Assembly: GCA_011523365.1 (NCBI GenBank)
Contig: WTGY01000153.1
Location: 17,572-81,571 of the forward strand
Origin: Caldilineaceae bacterium
GTDB lineage: Bacteria > Chloroflexota > Anaerolineae > Caldilineales > Caldilineaceae
Length of the DNA: 64,000 bases
Reading direction: 5' to 3'
A program made the position numbers and the translations under genes. Every line of letters starts with the position of its first letter. Position 1 is the stretch's first letter. Positions 16,111 to 25,090 of the stretch are shown one piece after another. The notes under the pieces are model-generated. The model had not been told where the DNA came from and did not search any database. It worked only from the letters and a program-made list of their open reading frames with translations.

Positions 16111-17643
16111 ATGTCTGTCCAGAAACGCATTTTCATGTGCGGAATCGCAACCGAAACCCATGACTTTAACAAGTATCCCACCACACTTGAAGCCTTTACC
16201 GACAAAGGTCTTTACTTCGTGCAGGAGGGCGAAAGCCTCGAGCGCTTCCGCGAAGGCGACCTCTGGTTCGGCGGCTATCTTGAGGTAGCCGATTCCGAAG
16301 GCTGGCAGCTGGTCACCGGCGTCTGCGCTTTTGCCTGGCCGTGGGGCAGTGTGACCGAGCACGCCTTCGAAACGCTGTGGGCGCGCATCGAACGCCAGCT
16401 GCGCGATGAAGCTCCGTTCGACGGAATCCTGCTGCCACTGCATGGCGGCATGGCCTGTGAGCATCTGGACGACCCGGTAGGCGAGTTCGTCGCGCGGATC
16501 AGGCGGATCGTCGGCCGCCACGTGCCGATTGCGGCGTCGCTGGACCTGCACAGCAACCTCTCGCCGCAGTTCGTACGCGACTGCGACATCATCTGCGGCT
16601 TCCACACGACGCCCCACATCGACGTGCGCCAGACGGCGGTCCGCACCGCCAGCCTGCTCGCGCGCACGTTGCGCGGGGAAATCCGACCGCAATGCCACTC
16701 GATCCATCCGCCCGTGGTGTTCGGCATCGATCACGGACGCACGACGGTTCCGCATGCGCCCATGTTATCCTTGCTCAAGCGCGTAGAAGTGATTCAGGCT
16801 GAAGACCCGCAGCTGCTCGACGCGAGCTTTATGCCTGCCTATCCCTTTTGCGATCAGCCCTGGACCGGGACGAGTGCCGTGCTCGTGATGGACGGCCCGT
16901 CTGAGTGGGTGAATGACTATCTTGACGAGTTCGGCGCAGAAATCTGGCGTACCCGTGACGTGCTGACCATCGATATTGTGAGCATTGATGAGGCGCTGGA
17001 CGCGGTGGAACAAACCGCCGATGATCCGCGCCCCTTTCTGCTGGGTGATTTCACTGACGGCCCGTACTCAGGTGCTTATGGCGACGCGACAGCGCTGCTT
17101 TCGGCGCTTATCGAGCGAGGCACTTCGGGCGCGGTGTTCGGGCCGTTGTTCGATGCCGAGGCCGTGGAGCAGGCCCATGCGGGGGGCGTCGGCGCGCAGA
17201 TCGAGGTCGAACTCGGCGGCAAAAGCGATCCGCGCTATGGCGGTGGACCGGTTAGCGGCACGGCCATTGTCAGGGCGCTGTCCGATGGCAAGTTCATACA
17301 CAAGGGGCCTTTTATGCAGGGGCAGCCAGGAGACCTGGGAGAAAGCGCATTGCTGGAAATCGGTGGTGTCGGTGTCGTTGTCAATCCGTTCCCCAGCCAG
17401 CTCCATGACCGCGAGCAGCTCAAACTTTTCGGCATCCGCTTTGAGGAGCTGAATGTGCTGGTCAGCAAGGCCTTCAACCACATGCGCGCTGACTTTGAGC
17501 CACTGTCCCGCGGCCTGCTGTACCCCGATGCCGGCGGTGTCTTCAGCTTCAACTTCAGCAAGTTTCCGTTCAAGAAGATTCGGCGACCCATCTGGCCGCT
17601 GGATGACTTTGAAATAAGCCCGGGCGATATGGACCGGTGCTAA
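16111..17643 (+). CDS. M81 family metallopeptidase (MlrC-like), paralogue 2
   Basis: A 510-residue M81 protein. The N-terminal segment RIFMCGIATETHDFNKYPTT replaces the more usual ETNTFSP with ETHDFNKYP. It also has LPLHGGM, SLDLHSNLSPQ, GFHTTPHIDVRQTA and, in the C-terminal half, a GDFTDGPYSGAYGD loop where the other two paralogues have a D-N-x-G-G-G/S loop. It is the most divergent of the three M81 proteins here. It lies alone on the plus strand after PhyH and the decayed binding-protein gene, converging on the first permease pair. The substrate is unknown. Confidence 0.85.
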   Translation: MSVQKRIFMCGIATETHDFNKYPTTLEAFTDKGLYFVQEGESLERFREGDLWFGGYLEVADSEGWQLVTGVCAFAWPWGSVTEHAFETLWARIERQLRDEAPFDGILLPLHGGMACEHLDDPVGEFVARIRRIVGRHVPIAASLDLHSNLSPQFVRDCDIICGFHTTPHIDVRQTAVRTASLLARTLRGEIRPQCHSIHPPVVFGIDHGRTTVPHAPMLSLLKRVEVIQAEDPQLLDASFMPAYPFCDQPWTGTSAVLVMDGPSEWVNDYLDEFGAEIWRTRDVLTIDIVSIDEALDAVEQTADDPRPFLLGDFTDGPYSGAYGDATALLSALIERGTSGAVFGPLFDAEAVEQAHAGGVGAQIEVELGGKSDPRYGGGPVSGTAIVRALSDGKFIHKGPFMQGQPGDLGESALLEIGGVGVVVNPFPSQLHDREQLKLFGIRFEELNVLVSKAFNHMRADFEPLSRGLLYPDAGGVFSFNFSKFPFKKIRRPIWPLDDFEISPGDMDRC

Positions 17644-17658
17644 CAGTCGGATCGACGC

Positions 17659-18573
17659 TTAGGTGATGTCCTTCTGACGTGGATCGAGGGCATCGCGCAG
17701 TCCATCGCCGAGCAGGTTGAAGGCCAGCACGGTCAGCACGATCATAATTCCCGGAGCCATGGCGATGTGCGGAAATAGAAGAATAAAAGCCCGGCCGTCG
17801 GACAAGGTGCCGCCCCAGGAGGGGGTAGGGGGCTGAATCCCCAGGCCGAGGAAGGACAGGGCGGCCTCAAGGATGATGATGGTGCCCACACCCAAGGTCA
17901 CGAGTACGATCACCGGCGCCAACACATTGGGCAGGATGTGGCGGAAGATGATGCGCCGGTCGCTGGCACCGATTGCTAGCGCTGCCACAACGAACTCCCG
18001 TCTCTTCAGACTCAGCACCTGCGCGCGCACCACCCGCGCGTATATTGCCCAGCTCGTGACGCCGATGACGACGACGGTCGTGACCAGGCTGGGCCCCACT
18101 ATCGACGCCAGCAGGATCAGCAGCGCGATGATAGGGAAGGCCATCAGGGTGTCCGTCAGGCGGGACAGCAGCGAGTCGGGCCAGCCGCTGAAATAGCCCG
18201 CGGTTACCCCGACCATCACGCCGATGATGACAGCGATGCTCGACGCCCCCAGGCCGACGATCAGCGCCACGCGAGAACCATAGATCACGCGGCTGAATAG
18301 ATCACGCCCCACGTGGTCGAAGCCCATCAGATGCTCACTGGACGGACCGACACCCCGTTTCCCCGAATAGATTTCTAGTGGGTCGTGCGGGACGATCGTG
18401 TCCGCAAAGATGGCCATCAAACACAGCAGGATAATGAAGGCCCCGGCGATCACCGCCATACCGTTGGCCTTGAAGCGACGCCAGACGCGCGACCTCTCGG
18501 AGCGGCGCGGCAGCTCCTCCGCCACGGGTACGATCTGTTCCTTTGAAGTTGCGACTTCCATGGACTTTTCCAT
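17659..18573 (-). CDS. Dpp/Opp-type ABC transporter permease, DppC-like (pair 1)
   Basis: A 304-residue inner-membrane permease with a cytosolic N-terminal stretch, the OppC N-terminal transmembrane segment near residues 38-58, and a binding-protein-dependent transport domain. The EAA-type loop is followed by the hallmark ALSFLGLGIQPPTPSWGG. It is the downstream partner of the DppB-like gene, 18 bp after it. It would form the heterodimeric channel of a peptide-type importer. The ATPase genes that normally follow (dppD, dppF) are absent; the next gene converges from the other strand. Confidence 0.92.
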   Translation of the reverse strand: MEKSMEVATSKEQIVPVAEELPRRSERSRVWRRFKANGMAVIAGAFIILLCLMAIFADTIVPHDPLEIYSGKRGVGPSSEHLMGFDHVGRDLFSRVIYGSRVALIVGLGASSIAVIIGVMVGVTAGYFSGWPDSLLSRLTDTLMAFPIIALLILLASIVGPSLVTTVVVIGVTSWAIYARVVRAQVLSLKRREFVVAALAIGASDRRIIFRHILPNVLAPVIVLVTLGVGTIIILEAALSFLGLGIQPPTPSWGGTLSDGRAFILLFPHIAMAPGIMIVLTVLAFNLLGDGLRDALDPRQKDIT

Positions 18574-18591
18574 GGCTGCTAAGAGGCTGCG

Positions 18592-19530
18592 TTACTCGAT
18601 GCGTATCCGTGGGTCAATCAGGGCATAGGTCAGATCGGTCAGCAGGTTCACCACGACAACGATAACGGCCAGCAGAAATACGATGGATTGCACGACCTGG
18701 TAGTCCAGGTGCAACACCGAGTCGGTGAAGAGGCGGCCGATGCCTGGCAGGGCGAACACCGTCTCCACGATGATGGTGCCGCTGAGGATATAGGCGAATT
18801 GGACACCGATCACCGTGACCACTGGCAGCAGCGCGTTGCGTATGGCGTGGGTCCCGATCACGCGCCGCTCAGCCAGCCCTTTGGCTCGCGCCGTGCGCAC
18901 GTAATCCTCCCCCAACTCCTCGATCAGGCTGCCGCGCGTGACACGCATGATGACTGCCATCTGCAGTGTGGCTATCACCATGACGGGCATGATGTAGCCC
19001 TGCCAGGAGTGAAGACCAAAAGGGGGCAGCCATTTGAGTACCAGGGAAAAGAGCACGATCAACATCAGCGCCAACCAAAAGTTGGGCAAGGCGACGCCCA
19101 GTGTTGAAAAAATGGTGGCAGCGTAGTCAAAGACGGAGTTGCGCTTTGTCGCGGCCATAATGCCCATCGGGATGGCCATGGCAAGCGCGATGATCAACCC
19201 GGCCGCGCTGATATTGAACGTCACCGGAATGGCTTCAAAGATCATCTCGCGTACAGGCACCCCGGGCCGGAAGATGGACTGGCCAAAGTTGCCGGTAAAC
19301 ATATTCTTGACCCAGAGCAGATACTGGACGTGCCAGGGATCATCCAAGCCCCACTTGCGGTGAATGGCTTCGATCTGCTCCTCGGTCATCCGTATCCCTC
19401 CCCCTCCCTCCCCCAGCAAGATCATTACCGGGTCGCCAGGCAGCAGGCGCATAATGAGAAACGTCGCCACGCTGATCAATAACAGGACGACCAGTCCCTC
19501 GGCCAAACGTACAACGGTATATCGTGCCAT
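18592..19530 (-). CDS. Dpp/Opp-type ABC transporter permease, DppB-like (pair 1)
   Basis: A 312-residue permease starting MARYTVVRLAEGLVVLLLIS. It has the DppB N-terminal motif RLLPGDPVMILLGEGG, about six transmembrane helices, the EAA loop near DYVRTARAKGLAERRVIGTHAIRNALLP, and the terminal YALIDPRIR. It pairs with the gene at 17659-18573. It lies about 190 bp downstream of the second permease pair, which has the same order, so the two pairs look like a duplicated permease block or two importers in one transcript. Confidence 0.92.
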   Translation of the reverse strand: MARYTVVRLAEGLVVLLLISVATFLIMRLLPGDPVMILLGEGGGGIRMTEEQIEAIHRKWGLDDPWHVQYLLWVKNMFTGNFGQSIFRPGVPVREMIFEAIPVTFNISAAGLIIALAMAIPMGIMAATKRNSVFDYAATIFSTLGVALPNFWLALMLIVLFSLVLKWLPPFGLHSWQGYIMPVMVIATLQMAVIMRVTRGSLIEELGEDYVRTARAKGLAERRVIGTHAIRNALLPVVTVIGVQFAYILSGTIIVETVFALPGIGRLFTDSVLHLDYQVVQSIVFLLAVIVVVVNLLTDLTYALIDPRIRIE

Positions 19531-19721
19531 AGTACTATCCCGCCGCTGAACTGTCTCGATAACTTCAAGTCTGGGGACGGCCCGGCCATCCCCAAACTCT
19601 TTCTGACTTAGACCTGCTTCACGCCTCGTGATAGACTATTTCGCCGTCCAGCGCTTCCTCTGATTTATCAACTGTTTGTGCAGGGAGTACCACCCGATGA
19701 ATTGACTTGATCCTATTGCCT

Positions 19722-20630
19722 TCAAACCCGCTTTAGCCTGGGATCAAGAGCATCTCTTAGCCTGTCTCCAAAGAAATTCAGAAGAAGAATGACGACGAAG
19801 ATCAATACACCAGGGGCCATGGTGTACCAGGGCGCTAGGTATAGATACCTTTGGGCATCTCGCAACATAGTTCCCCAGGTGGCCGTGGGTGGCTGAATGC
19901 CCAGTCCTAGATAGCTTAGGCCCGCCTCGATCGAAATGGCCAGAGCCATCCCCAAGGTAATTTGAACTAAAATCGGTGCCATAGTATTGGGCAGAATGGT
20001 CCTGAACATGATTCTGGAGCTGCCAGCCCCGCAAGCACGACTGGCAACGACGAACTCTACGTCCTTAAGGACAAGGACACTGCCACGAACCAATCGAGCG
20101 AAGCGAGGAGTGAAGAGGAAGCCAATCGAGACGATGATTGAGAAGGGAGAAGCACCCAGGGCGGCCACGATCAGTATGGTGAAGATCAACGATGGAAACG
20201 CTAACACCGCGTCCATAACTCTCATAATGAGCCCGTCGGCCAACCCCCCATACAGCCCGGATATTAAGCCCAAAGGGATGCCAATAACAAACGCCAATCC
20301 TACCGATGCCGAACTAATGACGATAGCCACCCGAGTACCAAAAATGATTCTGCTGAAAATGTCCCGGCCAAATTCGTCTGTTCCCAGAATGAAGTCCAGC
20401 GAGGGTGGGGATAATGCCAGTTCTGGATGGATCTCGTTCGGATCGTGCGGGCTCAAGACCCCAGGAAATAAAGTGCTCAAAAGGACTAGAAGTAATATCG
20501 TTCCAGCCAGAAGCACCGGCTTGCTCGTCTTACTTAACTGCCGTATCTTGGCCAAAGGCCCTCGTTTTGTCGTCTCGGGTGGTTGCTCGAGAGCAGCTAT
20601 TTGACCCACTGAGTCTGTCCTTTCTTCCAA
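19722..20630 (-). CDS. Dpp/Opp-type ABC transporter permease, DppC-like (pair 2)
   Basis: A 302-residue DppC-type subunit with an N-terminal cytosolic tail and a first helix at about 37-56. Next come the DPNEIHPELALSPPS periplasmic segment, GTDEFGRDIFSRIIFG, and the family hallmark GLSYLGLGIQPPTATWG. Its partner DppB-like gene ends 19 bp upstream. Base composition is less GC-rich than pair 1. No ATP-binding subunit is encoded nearby. Confidence 0.92.
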   Translation of the reverse strand: MEERTDSVGQIAALEQPPETTKRGPLAKIRQLSKTSKPVLLAGTILLLVLLSTLFPGVLSPHDPNEIHPELALSPPSLDFILGTDEFGRDIFSRIIFGTRVAIVISSASVGLAFVIGIPLGLISGLYGGLADGLIMRVMDAVLAFPSLIFTILIVAALGASPFSIIVSIGFLFTPRFARLVRGSVLVLKDVEFVVASRACGAGSSRIMFRTILPNTMAPILVQITLGMALAISIEAGLSYLGLGIQPPTATWGTMLRDAQRYLYLAPWYTMAPGVLIFVVILLLNFFGDRLRDALDPRLKRV

Positions 20631-20649
20631 CTAGACTTATCGACTTGCC

Positions 20650-21654
20650 TTACTTTGAAAACTGAGCCCGAATGCGGGGATTCAACAGCCCATAACTAAT
20701 ATCAACTAGCAGGTTGACCATGGTGAATCCGAATGCGGCCAAAAGGACTATCCCCTGCACCATCGGATAGTCCCTTTGAAAGATCGACTGTACCAGCAGC
20801 CAGCCCAACCCGGACCAGCCGAAGACCTGTTCAATGATCACCGCACCACTGAGCAGTCCCCCGACGACAATTCCTATGATGGTTAGCAACGTTATGAGGG
20901 AGTTCTTCAGCGCATGCCTGAGGATTGTCTGGCTTTGTGTAAGCCCCTTGGCAGAGGCAGTCCGGATGTAATCCTGCTGGAGTACCTCCAACATGTCAGC
21001 CCGCAAAAACCTCACGAAGTAAGCCGTCAGGTACAACCCCAAAGTCAAGCTGGGTAAAAAAGCCCGTTTCAGGTTCTCCACAGGACTTTCCCATAATGGA
21101 ATGTAGCCAGAGACTGGAAACCAGCCCAGCCTAACCCCAAAAATTAGAATGAGCAACAATCCTAGCCAAAAGACCGGTATGGCGAATCCGGCGGCGGAGA
21201 AGGCACCTACCGCGTAATCAAACATTGAACGATGCTTAACAGCGGCCAAAATGCCGGCAGGTATGGCCACGATCATGGCCATAATCACGGCGAGTACGAG
21301 TAATTCTAAGGTAGCAGGAAGCCGGCCCAAGATGATGGGCAACACGGGCAGCTCGTTTCGAACCGAAAAGCCCAGATTACCCCCAAGGATACCCCTGAAC
21401 CAGTAGAGGTATTGAATGTAAATTGGTCTGTCCAGTCCCATCTCACGCCGCAGTTCCTCCAGCTTCTCCTCGTAAAGCGATTTTTGGTAGGCCGATTCTC
21501 CGGCACCTCCTATAACGTAGCCAGCCGCATCCGCCCCGAGCATAAGCATGGCCGGGTCTCCAGGTGCCAAGCGCATGGCCACAAAGACGACGATGGAAAC
21601 GAAAATCAGGACAACTACAGAAGCTAATAGTCTACGTACGATGAACAAGCCCAT
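20650..21654 (-). CDS. Dpp/Opp-type ABC transporter permease, DppB-like (pair 2)
   Basis: A 334-residue permease with the DppB motif RLAPGDPAMLMLGADAAG and a longer periplasmic insert (about residues 40-75) than the pair 1 protein. The EAA loop is at QDYIRTASAKGLTQSQTILR and the end is YGLLNPRIRAQFSK. It follows the phosphotriesterase-like gene by 49 bp, so transport and hydrolysis may be cotranscribed. The likely partners are the DppC-like gene at 19722-20630 and an unlinked binding protein and ATPases. Confidence 0.92.
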   Translation of the reverse strand: MGLFIVRRLLASVVVLIFVSIVVFVAMRLAPGDPAMLMLGADAAGYVIGGAGESAYQKSLYEEKLEELRREMGLDRPIYIQYLYWFRGILGGNLGFSVRNELPVLPIILGRLPATLELLVLAVIMAMIVAIPAGILAAVKHRSMFDYAVGAFSAAGFAIPVFWLGLLLILIFGVRLGWFPVSGYIPLWESPVENLKRAFLPSLTLGLYLTAYFVRFLRADMLEVLQQDYIRTASAKGLTQSQTILRHALKNSLITLLTIIGIVVGGLLSGAVIIEQVFGWSGLGWLLVQSIFQRDYPMVQGIVLLAAFGFTMVNLLVDISYGLLNPRIRAQFSK

Positions 21655-21703
21655 GTTTGTCCCTTCGAGAAGACCACTTTAATCCCTTTCCCCTGCAGTT
21701 GGG

Positions 21704-22621
21704 TCAATCTCCTCTTGATAAAGCCCTACGAGGATTCTCCACAAGGAGGATTTGAATCTGTTCCTGGCTCAGTCCCGCCTCTTGGAGCATTGGCACAAAC
21801 TCTGTGAGAAGAAAATCGTAGCCGGTGCCGCCGTAGGCTTTTAGGTGTGACTTCCAACAAATATCGTGGGACAGGAGGAGATGCTCCAGGTAACCTCTCT
21901 GAATGAATTCCGTGACGAGTCCCAATCTCCTGTGGACATCCCAGCTATATCGTCCTCGAAACGTATCAAATTCCACATAAGCCCCGCGCTTGGCCAGAAG
22001 CTGGTGATAATCTGGGTGAGGATAGCCATCACAGTGCCCTACGATCACCCGTCGCAAATCTACCCCTTCCTCCTCTAGAAGGTCCAGTTGAGCCAGCCCC
22101 ACCGGGCTGAGCACGGCATGAGTGGTGATCGTCAGGCCGGTCTGGCGATGCGCTCGGGCTGCCGCTCTTAAAGATCTTTCCTCTGCCGGAGAAATGAAAT
22201 GCTTATCCGACCCAACCTCCCCAATGATTCCAGCCCGCACGCCGGTATCGCCCACCCCGTCGTTGATCTCAGCCACAATCTCGGCTGCAATCTCATCTGC
22301 GGTGCTCTCGTACAGCGAACGGTCAAAGAAGGATTCCCGATACCAGCCACAGCCCATCACGATATTCAGTCCCGTCTCTTGTGAAATGTGCTGGAGTGTA
22401 CGCGGATCCCGCCCCAGTCCCCAGCTCGTCACGTCAACTACGGAGGTACCGCCTGCGTCCTTGAATTGCTTTACCTCTTTGATAGCCAGCATTGCGTCGT
22501 CCACCAAATGATCGAAGTTACCGGTCACCCGGCGCATATCGCACAGCAGATGCTCATGCGGAAGTACAATGCCCAGCGTGTCAGCCGCGACTGGACCCAA
22601 CACTGTCATTATGTGTGACAT
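21704..22621 (-). CDS. Phosphotriesterase-family metal hydrolase, paralogue 1
   Basis: A 305-residue TIM-barrel amidohydrolase of the phosphotriesterase/lactonase family. Binuclear metal ligands can be placed: H22 and H24 (PHEHLLCD), a bridging E135 in GIIGEVGSD where classic enzymes have carboxylated lysine, H168 in TTHA, H196 in VGHCD, and the Asp of LLLSHD near residue 257. Relatives hydrolyse lactones or amides rather than organophosphates. A paralogue lies 1.2 kb upstream on the same strand, with a zinc dehydrogenase between them, which suggests a joint pathway. It precedes permease pair 2. Confidence 0.88.
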   Translation of the reverse strand: MSHIMTVLGPVAADTLGIVLPHEHLLCDMRRVTGNFDHLVDDAMLAIKEVKQFKDAGGTSVVDVTSWGLGRDPRTLQHISQETGLNIVMGCGWYRESFFDRSLYESTADEIAAEIVAEINDGVGDTGVRAGIIGEVGSDKHFISPAEERSLRAAARAHRQTGLTITTHAVLSPVGLAQLDLLEEEGVDLRRVIVGHCDGYPHPDYHQLLAKRGAYVEFDTFRGRYSWDVHRRLGLVTEFIQRGYLEHLLLSHDICWKSHLKAYGGTGYDFLLTEFVPMLQEAGLSQEQIQILLVENPRRALSRGD

Positions 22622-22711
22622 TGTTCCTCCTAACCCGGATAAACCGGAATGGTTAAGGGCTTAATTGCAAGACCTTCTTGCCCAGTGTGCAACTAAATCA
22701 GGGGTTAGACC

Positions 22712-23806
22712 CTAACGTGAGATCACAACCTGAGCCGGATTGATCGCCTGATAACTTGCCTTGTTACTGGTAATCTCAAAAGCTTCCGGAATCTTCTCCA
22801 ACCCTTCAAGCAGGTGGGTGATCGTTGGCTTCACGCTCACCCGTTTAGAAGCGAGCAGATCGACGGTGTACGCCAACCGCCCTGGTGCTTCGGGAAAGAG
22901 GTAAGCCAGACTCTTTTGTCGAAAGACATCGGTATCTAATTCCACGGGTTGACCGAAAAGTGCTACCTGAACGATTTTTCCAAAATCTCTCATCACTTCA
23001 ATGGTCTGAATTAAGGTGGAGCTACCGGCCAAGCCTTGTTCGGGGCCGCCTCCCGCACACTCAAATGCCACCTCAACTCCCGAACCATTCGTAATATCCA
23101 GTATGCTGCTTACCGGATCATCATTCTTGGCATTGATGGTGACATCAACGCCCAACTTTTTAGCTATACTCAATGTCTCTTCACGGACGTCGACCCCGAT
23201 GACGCGCCTTGCTCCCGACACTTTAGCCACTTGAGCACAGTACAGTCCCATAACTCCCTGACCGAATATGGCCACTGTGTCCCCCATCTCGATCTTGGCG
23301 GTGGCCACCGCGGTAACGGCACTGCTAAGCGGCTGGATGATTGCTCCTTCATGATCATCAACACCCTGCGGGACTTTGACCAGAATCTCTGCCGGCAGGG
23401 CCAGGTATTCGGCAAAAGCACCCGGCAAATGCCGGCCAATCACGGGTCCCCGGCGGCAGCGGTGTGGTTGCCCGGTCAGGCATAGGGGGCATTCGTGGCA
23501 TGGCACGTAGGAACCGGCTGCGACCCGGTCACCTGCCTTCAACCCTTTGACTCCATCGCCAACTTCTACAACCTCGGCACAAAACTCGTGCCCGAAAAGT
23601 TGAATAGGCGCTCTCTCCGCGATTAACTTGCGGATGGTTTTTACGCCTAGTGTAGGCAGACCCAAAGCTCTGATTGCCTCCGTAACGCTGGGCTGAACCA
23701 CCTTCGTTTTGGCAATAACCCAACCGGGTTTCAGTTCTGGAACGGGTATCTCGTCAAGCCGCATGTCACCAAAATCGTACCACCGCCAGGCTTTCATCGT
23801 CTTCAT
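22712..23806 (-). CDS. Zinc-binding medium-chain dehydrogenase
   Basis: A 364-residue MDR-family alcohol/polyol dehydrogenase. The GroES-like domain has the structural zinc cysteines (PCHECPLCLTGQPHRC) and GHEFCAEVVEVGDGV. The Rossmann domain begins near VAIFGQGVMGLYCAQVAK. The usual catalytic-zinc cysteine motif G-x-C-G-[ST]-D is replaced near residues 38-44 by QPSVTEA, so a serine or no residue stands for the catalytic cysteine. It lies between two phosphotriesterase-like genes on the same strand, 23 bp after the upstream one. A hydroxy acid or polyol released from a lactone would be a reasonable substrate (inference). Confidence 0.88.
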   Translation of the reverse strand: MKTMKAWRWYDFGDMRLDEIPVPELKPGWVIAKTKVVQPSVTEAIRALGLPTLGVKTIRKLIAERAPIQLFGHEFCAEVVEVGDGVKGLKAGDRVAAGSYVPCHECPLCLTGQPHRCRRGPVIGRHLPGAFAEYLALPAEILVKVPQGVDDHEGAIIQPLSSAVTAVATAKIEMGDTVAIFGQGVMGLYCAQVAKVSGARRVIGVDVREETLSIAKKLGVDVTINAKNDDPVSSILDITNGSGVEVAFECAGGGPEQGLAGSSTLIQTIEVMRDFGKIVQVALFGQPVELDTDVFRQKSLAYLFPEAPGRLAYTVDLLASKRVSVKPTITHLLEGLEKIPEAFEITSNKASYQAINPAQVVISR

Positions 23807-23829
23807 AGGGCTTTTTCTTCTCCTTTCAC

Positions 23830-24765
23830 TTAGAAAGCCAGAACCCGTTTAGGATTTTCCACCGTCATCATTTCGATCTGCTCCTCACTGACCCCCGCTT
23901 CCCTCAGGGCCGGTAGGAATTTTGCCAGGACGTGGTCATAGCCAATACCCCCGTTCACGTGTAAGTGCGAGCGTAAACAGACATCGGAGGAGAGAAGGAT
24001 CTGAGATACATAGCCACGCCTGAGGAGCTCTATCAAAGCGGCGATGCGACGCTCATCGGGACAATGATAACGCTTACCGATGTCATCATACTGTACATAA
24101 GCTCCCCGCTTGACAATCGCCTCATGATAGTCGAGGCTAAGATAGGTGTCGCAGTGCCCCACAATGACTCGCCGCAAATCTGCCCCTTCTTCCTGTAGAA
24201 TATCCAGTTGATCGAGGCCCACCGGGTAGAGGAAAGCATGGGTGGTGATAGCTGCGCCCGTCTGATTATGGGCTCTGGCGGCAGCCCGAAATACCCGTTC
24301 CTCAGCCGGGGAAATATAATCTTTGTCAGCACCGATCTCACCAATGATCCCCGCCCGAATCCCGGTGTCATCCGCACCTTCAGTAAGGTCTCGCACGATT
24401 TCGGCCGCCAGCTCATTGGCATTGGCGCGCTCGATTCGTTCGGGCAGGAATGGCCCCCGATACCAGCCACAGCCCATAATGACATTTAGACCAGTGGCTT
24501 CCGCGATACGCTTGAGACCTTGGGGATTACGTCGCAAATCAGGTGTGGTGACCTCCACCACGGATCGACCGCCCGCTTTCTGAAAATAAGCGAGTTCGTC
24601 GATAATCAACGCCTCGTCGATGAGAAGCCCATCAGCCATACAACCGGTCCAGGCCAGAAATGCATCCCCGCTGACATAGTAGCTGTCCAAGATGAGATGC
24701 TCGTGAGCCGCAGTAACACCCAGTTCATCTGGCGAGATAGGACCCAAAACCGTCATGATTTGCAC
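23830..24765 (-). CDS. Phosphotriesterase-family metal hydrolase, paralogue 2
   Basis: A 311-residue paralogue of the protein at 21704-22621, with the same order of metal-binding segments: H21-E-H23 (AHEHLILD), E in GIIGEIGAD, TTHAF, VGHCD and the Asp of LLSSDVC (paralogue 1 has LLSHDIC). The N-terminal MQIMTVLGPISPDELG matches the paralogue's start. The gene begins the PTE-dehydrogenase-PTE-permease cluster. Upstream of it is one of two inverted MITE-like elements. Lactonase or amide hydrolase activity is the more likely role. Confidence 0.88.
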   Translation of the reverse strand: MQIMTVLGPISPDELGVTAAHEHLILDSYYVSGDAFLAWTGCMADGLLIDEALIIDELAYFQKAGGRSVVEVTTPDLRRNPQGLKRIAEATGLNVIMGCGWYRGPFLPERIERANANELAAEIVRDLTEGADDTGIRAGIIGEIGADKDYISPAEERVFRAAARAHNQTGAAITTHAFLYPVGLDQLDILQEEGADLRRVIVGHCDTYLSLDYHEAIVKRGAYVQYDDIGKRYHCPDERRIAALIELLRRGYVSQILLSSDVCLRSHLHVNGGIGYDHVLAKFLPALREAGVSEEQIEMMTVENPKRVLAF

Positions 24766-25090
24766 TCTTGATTCCTCCTTTGCTGACCCACACCCCTTAT
24801 AGTTGACAAGATTTTGGCTGCAAATCTAGTTGTTCAACGCCCAGACCGATGACGGATGACCGCTGACCGCTGTATAACGGAAGCTGATCGACGGTCACCG
24901 GTCGGGAGTCGGTAAGTCCTGTCGAATGGGCAGGGTGTCCGTTAGCAAAATACCTCCAACGAAAGATATTTTAAGCACTTACTGTGAAGTTCCACAGACC
25001 CTGCGGGCCAGCAACGAAAATAAAAAAGGTTTTTCGGGGGACCTACCCCGCCTATGCCGGCATAGTATCCCCCCCGGTCTGCAACGCTAT
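24766..25090. other. Intergenic stretch holding a MITE-like element
   Basis: It lies between the phosphotriesterase-like gene and M81 paralogue 3. Most of 24803-24951 is an inverted relative of the element at 28583-28739. I see no gene here. Confidence 0.5.
24803..24951 (-). repeat. MITE-like element, degenerate copy
   Basis: The right end GTGTCCGTTAGCAAAAT (24935-24951) is identical to 28729-28745. On the minus strand the next bases, CTGCCCATTCGACAGG, resemble the left end of the full copy. The other end (GTTGACAAGATTTTGGCTG) resembles the inner right end of the full copy. The terminal 11-bp inverted repeat is kept at one end only. Confidence 0.5.
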
